In this document: piece after piece, positions 7,103 to 11,553 of the stretch
How positions within the stretch are numbered: position 1 is the stretch's first letter
Layout of the letters: the number at the start of each line of letters is the position of its first letter
Assembly (NCBI GenBank): GCA_025964065.1
Contig: JAOPZO010000354.1
Location: 1-11,553 of the forward strand
Length of the DNA stretch: 11,553 nt
Direction of reading: 5' to 3'
From: Solirubrobacterales bacterium
GTDB taxonomy: Bacteria; Actinomycetota; Thermoleophilia; Solirubrobacterales; Solirubrobacteraceae
Program-made: the position numbers and the translations under genes
The notes under the pieces: generated by a model
The model's input: only the letters and a program-made list of their open reading frames with translations
Database searches by the model: none
Told to the model about the DNA's origin: nothing

Positions 7103-8086
7103 TCACCCGTTGAGGGTCTGCATCCCACTCGCGTCGTAGCGCTCGCCGGCCGGCTCGGGCAGCGCCGCGCCGATGCGCTCGAGGTCCGCCGGGGTCAGCG
7201 CGACCCCGGCGGCCGCCGCGTTCTCCTCGAGGTAGGCCACGCGCTTCGTGCCCGGGATCGGGACGACGTGCTCGCCCCGGGCGAGCACCCAGGCGAGCGC
7301 GAGCTGCGACGGGGTGCACCCCTTCTCGTCCGCGAGCGCCTTCACCGCGTCGACCACCCCGAGGTTCCGCTCGAAGTTCTCGCCCTGGAAGCGCGGGGAG
7401 AAGCGCCGGTAGTCGTCCGGGTCGAGATCGTCGAGCGAGCGGATCGCGCCGCTCAGGAACCCGCGGCCGAGCGGGGAGTACGGCACGAGGCCGATCCCGA
7501 GCTCGCGGAGGGCGGGAACGACCTCGTCCTCGATGTCGCGCGACCACAGGGAGTACTCCGACTGCACCGCGGTGATCGGGTGGACGGCGTGCGCGCGGCG
7601 GATCGTGTCCGCGCTCGCCTCGGAGAGCCCGAGGTGGCGGACCTTGCCCTCCGCGACGAGCTCCGCCATCGCGCCCACGGTCTCCTCGATCGGCGTGGAG
7701 GGGTCGACGCGGTGCTGGTAGTAGAGGTCGATGTGGTCGGTTCCCAGGCGCCGCAGCGACGCCTCGCAGGCCGAGCGCACGTACTCCGGCGTGCCGTTGA
7801 TCCCGCGCTTCGCCGGGTCCTGCGGGTCGCGCTGGATGCCGAACTTCGTCGCGAGGAAGACCGCATCGCGGCGCCCTCGCAGCGCCCGGCCGACGAGCTC
7901 CTCGTTCGTGTGCGGCCCGTACATGTCGGCGGTGTCCCAGAACGAGACGCCGAGCTCGAGCGCCCGGTCGAGCGTGCGGAGCGCCTCCGCCTCGTCCCGG
8001 CCGCCGTAGAAGTCCGACATGCCCATGCAGCCGAGGCCGAGAGTGGAGACGGCGGGGCCGTCGGGTCCGAGCGTGCGCGTGTGCAT
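7103..8086 (-). CDS. Aldo/keto reductase (AKR13-like)
   Basis: This 327-residue NADPH-dependent oxidoreductase has a TIM-barrel fold and probably reduces aldehydes or ketones to alcohols. The catalytic tetrad is complete: D51 and Y56 in WDTADMYG, K81 in FLATKFG and H125 in LYYQHRVD. The opening LGLGCMGMSDFYG and the late cofactor segment VPIPGTKRVAYLEENAAA are typical of the AKR13/YakC-type branch. The ATG at 8086 is chosen because MHTRTLGPDG is the family's usual start; a longer frame to 8260 would overlap the divergent transporter gene. It is first of five minus-strand genes and lies 31 bases upstream of the catalase-like gene. It could deal with reactive aldehydes or oxidise/reduce sugars, but the substrate is not visible. 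Confidence 0.95.
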   Translation of the reverse strand: MHTRTLGPDGPAVSTLGLGCMGMSDFYGGRDEAEALRTLDRALELGVSFWDTADMYGPHTNEELVGRALRGRRDAVFLATKFGIQRDPQDPAKRGINGTPEYVRSACEASLRRLGTDHIDLYYQHRVDPSTPIEETVGAMAELVAEGKVRHLGLSEASADTIRRAHAVHPITAVQSEYSLWSRDIEDEVVPALRELGIGLVPYSPLGRGFLSGAIRSLDDLDPDDYRRFSPRFQGENFERNLGVVDAVKALADEKGCTPSQLALAWVLARGEHVVPIPGTKRVAYLEENAAAAGVALTPADLERIGAALPEPAGERYDASGMQTLNG

Positions 8087-8120
8087 GCCCCGACGGTAGG
8101 CCCTTCCGGCGACCGCTTGG
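8087..8120. promoter_or_regulatory. Very short divergent intergenic region, presumed promoters for the reductase operon and the exporter
   Basis: Only 34 bases separate the two divergent starts. On the minus strand TACCGT (8098-8093) fits TAnnnT and lies six bases before the reductase ATG, which would give a nearly leaderless mRNA. No convincing -35 hexamer is visible, and nothing similar appears on the plus strand. Promoter elements for each side may extend into the opposite gene, or the exporter may start further downstream (GTG at 8130 or 8163). Confidence 0.3.
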
Positions 8121-9011
8121 ATGTGGCGCGTGCCCGAGCCCCGTCCCCTCCCGACCGACCGGGTGCCGCCCGTCGCGCTCGTGCTCACGGGGATCGGCTC
8201 GGTGCAGTTCGGCGCCGCGCTCGCCACGACGCTCTTCGACGACCTCGGCGCCGCGGGCACGACGCTCCTGCGGCTCGTGTTCGCCGCGGCGATCCTCGTG
8301 GCCGTCTGGCGCCCACGGCCCCGGGCCTACACGCCGGCGCAGCTGCGGCTCGCCGCGCTCTTCGGGCTCGTCCTCGGGGCGATGAACCTCACCTTCTACC
8401 TCGCGCTGGATCGGCTGCCGCTCGGGGTCGCCGTCACCATCGAATTCGTCGGGCCGCTCGGGGTGGCGGTCGCGACCTCGCGGCGGCGCGCCGACCTGGG
8501 CTGGGCCGCGCTCGCCGCGCTCGGGATCGTCCTGCTCGCCGACCCGGGCGGCGGCTCGATCGACCCCGTCGGGCTCGTGCTCATCCTCCTGGCCGCCGCG
8601 TGCTGGGCGGCCTACATCCTGCTCTCGCAGCGCGCCGGGCCGAGCTTCGAGGGCGGCCGCGGGCTCGCGCTCGCGATGGTCGTCGCCGTGCTCGTGCCGC
8701 TCGTGCCCGGGGTCCTGGAGGGCGGCAGCGCGCTCTTCGACCCCCACCTGCTGCTGCTCGCGGCCGGCGTCGGGCTGCTGAGCTCGGTCATCCCGTACTC
8801 GCTCGAGTTCGAGGCGCTGCGGCGGATGCCGACCAGCGTCTTCGGGGTGCTGATGTCGCTCGAGCCCGGCGTCGCGGCGCTCGCGGGGTTCCTCGTCCTG
8901 GGCCAGGCACTCGGCGCGCGGGAGCTCCTCGCGATCGCCCTGGTGGTCGCGGCGAGCCTGGGAGTGACCCGCGCGGCGGGCCGCATGCGCGGTCTCGAGG
9001 CCCACTCTTGA
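8121..9011 (+). CDS. rhtA: EamA/DMT-superfamily exporter, RhtA-like (threonine/homoserine exporter type)
   Basis: This 296-residue inner-membrane protein has about ten hydrophobic segments arranged as two EamA repeats, with a short polar N terminus and a basic C-terminal tail. Several segments recall Escherichia coli RhtA closely: LGAAGTTLLRL after the first helix, LPLGVAVTIEFVGPL, CWAAYILLSQRAG, and IPYSLEFEALRRMPTSVFG followed by LMSLEPGVAALAG. RhtA exports threonine, homoserine and some other amino acids by proton antiport, so amino-acid or metabolite efflux is the likely role here. The ATG at 8121 is the longest start not overlapping the reductase, but it has no clear ribosome binding site; GTG at 8130 or 8163 are alternatives, the latter just before the first membrane segment. 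It ends four bases before pgsA. Substrate specificity is inferred, and many EamA proteins export other compounds. Confidence 0.85.
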   Translation: MWRVPEPRPLPTDRVPPVALVLTGIGSVQFGAALATTLFDDLGAAGTTLLRLVFAAAILVAVWRPRPRAYTPAQLRLAALFGLVLGAMNLTFYLALDRLPLGVAVTIEFVGPLGVAVATSRRRADLGWAALAALGIVLLADPGGGSIDPVGLVLILLAAACWAAYILLSQRAGPSFEGGRGLALAMVVAVLVPLVPGVLEGGSALFDPHLLLLAAGVGLLSSVIPYSLEFEALRRMPTSVFGVLMSLEPGVAALAGFLVLGQALGARELLAIALVVAASLGVTRAAGRMRGLEAHS

Positions 9012-9015
9012 CACC

Positions 9016-9588
9016 ATGGGGGTCGCCGTGACGTCCCAGAACGTGCCGAACGTGCTCACCGTGCTGCGGATCCTCATGGTCCCGGTGCTGGTGGCCGCCC
9101 TCCTCCGCGAGACCCCGAACGGCGACGTGCTCGCCGCGTGCGTCTTCGCGCTCGCGTCCGTGACGGACTACGCCGACGGCTACCTCGCCCGCCGCCACGA
9201 CACGATCTCGACGTTCGGGAAGCTCATGGACCCGATCGCCGACAAGCTGCTGATCCTCGCGGCGCTCCTGGCGCTCGTGTCGCTTCAGCGCGTGGAGGCG
9301 TGGGTGGCGGTCGTCATCCTCGGGCGCGAGTTCGCCGTGACCGCGACGCGGATGGCGGTCGCGCAGCAGGGCGTCGTGGTGAGCGCGGCGATGTGGGGGA
9401 AGGTCAAGACGTGCGTGCAGGTCGCGTGCGTCTTCTTCCTCATCGCGATCGACGGCTCACCCGCCTGGCTCGACCTGCTCGTGTACGCGACGGTCGGGAT
9501 CACGCTCGCCTCGGGCGTCGACTACTTCATCGGGCTGCGGCGGATGCTCCGCGAGGACGACGCGCGGAAGGCGGCGGAGCTCGCGTGA
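9016..9588 (+). CDS. pgsA: CDP-diacylglycerol--glycerol-3-phosphate 3-phosphatidyltransferase (phosphatidylglycerophosphate synthase)
   Basis: This 190-residue membrane enzyme joins CDP-diacylglycerol and sn-glycerol 3-phosphate to make phosphatidylglycerol phosphate, precursor of phosphatidylglycerol and cardiolipin. The CDP-alcohol phosphatidyltransferase motif is complete: D51, D54-G55, A58-R59, G68, D72 and D76 in DYADGYLARR...GKLMDPIAD. The opening NVPNVLTVLRILMVP is typical of PgsA, and several hydrophobic helices follow. The related phosphatidylinositol phosphate synthase shares this motif, but the start and FGKLMDP favour PgsA. The annotated ATG at 9016 has no upstream ribosome binding site. 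GTG at 9028 lies five bases after a GGGGG (9018-9022) and would remove only four residues, so it may be the real start. The stop overlaps the next start as GTGA. Confidence 0.94.
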   Translation: MGVAVTSQNVPNVLTVLRILMVPVLVAALLRETPNGDVLAACVFALASVTDYADGYLARRHDTISTFGKLMDPIADKLLILAALLALVSLQRVEAWVAVVILGREFAVTATRMAVAQQGVVVSAAMWGKVKTCVQVACVFFLIAIDGSPAWLDLLVYATVGITLASGVDYFIGLRRMLREDDARKAAELA

Positions 9589-10013
9589 AGTGGGCCGTCG
9601 CCCTCGTCGTCGTCGCCGTCCTCTCCGTGGTCGTCGCGCTCACGCTCGCCGTGAGCGCGTCGCGCGACACGGTCCCGGAGCGCCTTCGCGACTGCGTCGT
9701 GGAGGGGCAGGCGGGGATCATGCGCAGCGACGCGGACCTCGGCGCGCAGGCGCGCTCGGACGCCGGCGCCGGCGCGCTGCGGGAGGCGGGGCGCACCCGG
9801 CTCGGCGAGGACACCGCCGTGCTGCTCGAGGGAACCGGGTACCGCGTGCTCGTGCTGGGAGCGAAGGGCAGCCCCTCGCTGGAGGGCGACCTGGCCCGTC
9901 GCGTGCTGGAGCAGACGCCCACCTACGCGCTCGTCGCGAAGGAGACCGACCCGATCAGCGGCGTCCTCCGCGGGTGCATCCAGCTCGTCGCCGGACGGGA
10001 GTCCGCTGGATGA
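9585..10013 (+). CDS. Small membrane-anchored protein of unknown function
   Basis: I do not recognise this 142-residue protein. Residues 3-25 form one strongly hydrophobic helix right after the start, with K2 before it and SRD after it, so it is a signal anchor, or possibly a cleaved signal peptide, with the remaining ~115 residues predicted outside the cytoplasm. That part holds exactly two cysteines, C37 and C131, which could form a disulfide in an exported domain. Between them is an acidic/arginine-rich helix (49-75), then strands TAVLLEGTGYRVLVLG and TYALVAKETD. The GTG at 9585 overlaps the pgsA stop as GTGA and follows GGAG (9576-9579) by five bases, good evidence that it is real and translated with pgsA. 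Codon use matches its neighbours. It might act at the membrane or envelope alongside PgsA, but the sequence does not say how. Confidence 0.75.
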   Translation: MKWAVALVVVAVLSVVVALTLAVSASRDTVPERLRDCVVEGQAGIMRSDADLGAQARSDAGAGALREAGRTRLGEDTAVLLEGTGYRVLVLGAKGSPSLEGDLARRVLEQTPTYALVAKETDPISGVLRGCIQLVAGRESAG

Positions 10014-10052
10014 CGCGGTGTCAGCGCAGCCCCCGGTACCCGGTGCATCTTG

Positions 10053-10061
10053 TGCTATCAC
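10053..10061 (+). promoter_or_regulatory. Candidate extended -10 promoter for rpoD
   Basis: TGCTATCAC lies in the least GC-rich stretch of the gap before rpoD. It fits TGnTAnnn but ends in C rather than the preferred T, and no TTGACA-like -35 is seen about 17 bases upstream. A start site near 10068-10070 would give a leader of about 125 bases. Confidence 0.3.
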
Positions 10062-10078
10062 TCCGGATCTGGCCACCA

Positions 10079-10105
10079 CCTCCCCTGACGGAGGACGCAA
10101 TGTGA
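10079..10105 (+). promoter_or_regulatory. rpoD leader: hairpin over a GGAGG, followed by an ATGTGA start-stop
   Basis: CCTCC (10079-10083) can pair with GGAGG (10090-10094) across a six-base loop, hiding the best ribosome-binding sequence of the leader. The GGAGG is followed after five bases by ATG at 10100, which is immediately followed by TGA, a one-codon start-stop element. A second perfect hairpin, GCGAC-ACCG-GTCGC, lies at 10112-10125. The arrangement could tune ribosome loading on rpoD mRNA; that role is inference. Confidence 0.35.
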
Positions 10106-10146
10106 GCCCATGCGACACCGGTCGCGACGCAGGTCGAGTGCCATAG
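10102..10146 (+). CDS. Possible 14-codon upstream frame in the rpoD leader
   Basis: A GTG seven bases after the leader GGAGG opens a 14-codon frame (VSPCDTGRDAGRVP) ending in TAG at 10144. It overlaps the ATGTGA start-stop and is in the same frame as rpoD, so its stop shows that rpoD cannot start further upstream. There is no evidence beyond position that it is translated. Confidence 0.2.
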   Translation: MSPCDTGRDAGRVP

Positions 10147-10202
10147 GACGGAGAGGGACCCCGACAGCACAGGAGAGGTGCGGCGGGGGCCGAAATGCCT
10201 GA
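10110..10202 (+). CDS. Possible 30-codon basic upstream frame overlapping the rpoD start
   Basis: This short frame begins MRHRSRRRSSAIG and its stop (10200-10202) lies just inside rpoD, overlapping its ATG at 10195 by eight bases, a geometry that would permit translational coupling. It is arginine-rich and uses many codons rare in this genome (ATA, AGA, AGG, GGA, ACA, AGT), unlike real genes here. It may therefore be chance, or a leader whose slow translation matters. Confidence 0.18.
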   Translation: MRHRSRRRSSAIGRRGTPTAQERCGGGRNA

Positions 10203-11361
10203 CGAAGGACCGGGGTTGAGCACGAAGACTGAAGTGCTGCTGGCGGACGAGGCGCCCATCTTCGAGATGGACGAGCTCAGGCCGCTGATCGCTGAGGGGC
10301 AGGAGAAGGGTGTCCTGACCTTCGAGCAGATCGCGAACGCGCTCGAGGAGGTGGAAGTCAGCAAGGAGCAGCTCCAGGAGCTCCACGCCTACTTCGTCGA
10401 GCACGGGATCGAGGTGGTGGGCGCCAACGGCAAGCCGGCCACCTCGGAGAACGAGAAGGTCGAGAACGCCGCGCAGGCGCGTCGCTCGCCGACCGAGGGC
10501 GGACCCAAGAAGCCGGAGATCGACCTCACGGTCGAGCCGTCGCTGGACTCGCTGCGCCTGTACCTCCGTTCCATCGGCCGCGTCTCGCTGCTGACGGCGG
10601 AGCAGGAGGTGTCCCTGGCAAAGCGCATCGAGCGCGGCGACATGGACGCGAAGCAGCAGATGGTCGAGGCCAACCTGCGCCTCGTCGTCTCCATCGCCAA
10701 GGGCTACCTGGGCCGCGGGCTCACGTTCCTGGACCTCATCCAGGAGGGGTCGCTCGGGCTCATCCGCGCGGTCGAGAAGTTCGACTACCGCCGCGGCTAC
10801 AAGTTCTCGACCTACGCGACGTGGTGGATCCGCCAGGCGGTCACCCGCGCCATCGCCGACAAGGGCCGCACCATCCGCATCCCGGTGCACATGGTCGAGA
10901 AGCTGAACAAGGTCGTGCACGTCGAGCGCCAGCTCGTGCAGTCGCTCGGCCGCGAGCCCTCCCCGGAGGAGATCGCGAAGGAGCTCGAGGTCACCGAGCG
11001 CGAGGTCCGCGACATCCTGCGGATGAGCCAGCAGCCCATCTCGCTGGAGAAGCCGATCGGCGAGGAGGAGGAGTCCGAGCTGGGCGACTTCGTCGAGGAC
11101 CAGAACGCGATCTCGCCGTTCGACATGGCCTCGGACAACCTCCGCAAGGAGAACGTCCATCGCGCGCTGGCGGCACTGCCGCAGCGCGAGCGCGAGGTCA
11201 TCGAGATGCGCTTCGGCCTCTCGGGCGGCCGGCCGCGCACCCTGGAGGAGGTCGGCCGGGCGTTCAACGTGACGCGCGAGCGGATCCGCCAGATCGAGAA
11301 CCACACGCTGAAGAAGCTCGAGTCGCTGCCCGAGGCGCAGCGGCTTCGAGACGCCGTCTAA
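10195..11361 (+). CDS. rpoD: Primary (housekeeping) RNA polymerase sigma factor RpoD/SigA
   Basis: This 388-residue sigma-70 factor directs RNA polymerase to most promoters. All regions are present: an acidic region 1.1 (about 25-75, LRPLIAEGQEKGVLTFEQI), region 1.2 (about 116-150, DSLRLYLRSIG), region 2 (about 155-228, with NLRLVVSIAK, DLIQEGSLGLIRAVEKFD and the promoter-melting YATWWIRQA at 206-214), region 3 (about 229-305) and region 4 (about 325-375), whose helix-turn-helix TLEEVGRAFNVTRERIRQIE reads the -35. A full region 1.1 and strict core motifs indicate the group 1 sigma rather than an alternative one. It lacks the long acidic N-terminal extension of mycobacterial SigA or Streptomyces HrdB. 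The ATG at 10195 is the first in-frame start after a stop at 10144 and follows GGCGGGGG; TTG at 10216 is a weaker alternative. It is separated from the pgsA cluster by 181 bases and probably has its own promoter. Confidence 0.96.
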   Translation: MPDEGPGLSTKTEVLLADEAPIFEMDELRPLIAEGQEKGVLTFEQIANALEEVEVSKEQLQELHAYFVEHGIEVVGANGKPATSENEKVENAAQARRSPTEGGPKKPEIDLTVEPSLDSLRLYLRSIGRVSLLTAEQEVSLAKRIERGDMDAKQQMVEANLRLVVSIAKGYLGRGLTFLDLIQEGSLGLIRAVEKFDYRRGYKFSTYATWWIRQAVTRAIADKGRTIRIPVHMVEKLNKVVHVERQLVQSLGREPSPEEIAKELEVTEREVRDILRMSQQPISLEKPIGEEEESELGDFVEDQNAISPFDMASDNLRKENVHRALAALPQREREVIEMRFGLSGGRPRTLEEVGRAFNVTRERIRQIENHTLKKLESLPEAQRLRDAV

Positions 11362-11366
11362 CGCCC

Positions 11367-11383
11367 GCCGGCTCGAGGCCGGC
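11367..11383 (+). terminator. GC-rich hairpin directly after rpoD
   Basis: GCCGGC (11367-11372) and GCCGGC (11378-11383) form a six-pair, all-GC stem with a TCGAG loop, five bases after the rpoD stop. No T-tract follows; tail-less hairpins are common in high-GC genomes but are weaker evidence for termination. Confidence 0.35.
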
Positions 11384-11398
11384 CGCCGGTGTCGCCCC

Positions 11399-11432
11399 GG
11401 ACCTGATGCGGACCTGCGTTCGTGTCAGGTCC
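11399..11432. terminator. Long 15-pair hairpin downstream of rpoD, possibly bidirectional terminator
   Basis: Bases 11399-11413 pair with 11418-11432 through 15 consecutive pairs (11 Watson-Crick plus four G-T) around a CTGC loop; the outer eight pairs are perfect (GGACCTGA with TCAGGTCC). GGACCTG is repeated at 11410-11416, which allows a second exclusive fold with 11426-11432. No T-tract follows. It covers the stop of a possible convergent gene, as a shared terminator would. Confidence 0.5.
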
Positions 11433-11553
11433 ACGGCAGCAGCGTGATGTCGGCGAGCGCAAGAGGACGCCACGGCGTGCCTGCGAGATCGCGGGTCGTC
11501 GCCGCGACGGGCCGCGGTCGAGGCGACGCGGAGCAGCTCAGCCGGCGGCCGAA
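11425..11553 (-). CDS. Possible 3' end of a convergent minus-strand gene (partial, unrecognised)
   Basis: On the minus strand a frame is open from the window edge for 42 codons and stops with TGA at 11427-11425, inside the long hairpin. Its last residues, LAGTPWRPLALADITLLPWT, look protein-like and most codons end in G or C. However, a second minus-strand frame and a plus-strand frame beginning at ATG 11447 are also open with similar composition, so coding in this 129-base stretch is uncertain. I do not recognise a family. Confidence 0.3.
   Translation of the reverse strand, partial: FGRRLSCSASPRPRPVAATTRDLAGTPWRPLALADITLLPWT

Noticed and set aside
8087..8260. An N-terminal extension of the aldo/keto reductase up to 8260
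   Set aside because: The extra 58 residues would overlap the divergent exporter gene and precede the family's normal start; they look like shadow translation.
9008..9013. A perfect TTGACA just before pgsA, like a -35 element
   Set aside because: It spans the exporter's stop codon, and no TAnnnT-like -10 follows at 16-18 bases, where it would already be inside pgsA.
7089..9077. Long minus-strand frame across the reductase, the exporter and the pgsA start
   Set aside because: It runs through three confident genes in a non-coding frame and is low complexity; simply a product of base composition.
10014..10194. Possible tRNA, small RNA gene or riboswitch in the rpoD upstream gap
   Set aside because: No cloverleaf, TTC-type arm or recognisable riboswitch core is visible; only short hairpins, reported as leader features.

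Overview
The window comes from a very GC-rich bacterial chromosome. Codons end almost always in G or C, and long spurious frames lie open opposite nearly every gene. The compact 388-residue primary sigma factor, the frequent GTG starts and the four-base GTGA gene overlaps fit a high-GC actinobacterium. I lean towards Thermoleophilia (the Solirubrobacter/Conexibacter type), but that placement is inference and no marker here fixes it. I see no insertion sequence, phage gene, CRISPR array, tRNA or rRNA.

Layout. (1) Bases 1-2499, plus strand: the 3' end of a probable flavin split-barrel (pyridoxamine-phosphate-oxidase-like) gene, a fumarylacetoacetate-hydrolase-family enzyme and an M32 carboxypeptidase, all overlapping. 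(2) Bases 2608-8086, minus strand, read right to left: an aldo/keto reductase, a small catalase-fold protein, a beta-phosphoglucomutase-like HAD enzyme, a family GH65 glycosidase/phosphorylase and ClpP. Gaps are 31, 37, -4 and 9 bases, so one transcript is plausible. The run converges on group 1 across a 108-base GC-rich gap. (3) Bases 8121-11361, plus strand, divergent from group 2 across only 34 bases: an RhtA-like exporter, PgsA phosphatidylglycerophosphate synthase, a small single-pass membrane protein and, after a structured 181-base leader, the primary sigma factor RpoD/SigA. Two hairpins follow rpoD. The last 129 bases may hold the end of a convergent minus-strand gene.

How the genes work together. 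The clearest pathway is GH65 plus beta-phosphoglucomutase. A GH65 disaccharide phosphorylase releases beta-glucose 1-phosphate, which the mutase turns into glucose 6-phosphate, and a GTGA overlap couples their translation. clpP, a housekeeping protease gene usually found beside tig or clpX, sits nine bases behind the phosphorylase gene.

The window is mostly ordinary chromosomal content. The points most worth a second look are the minimal catalase-like protein that keeps candidate heme-site residues, the rpoD leader (a hairpin over a GGAGG followed by an ATGTGA start-stop and short upstream frames), the placement of clpP, and the long hairpin with an alternative fold downstream of rpoD.
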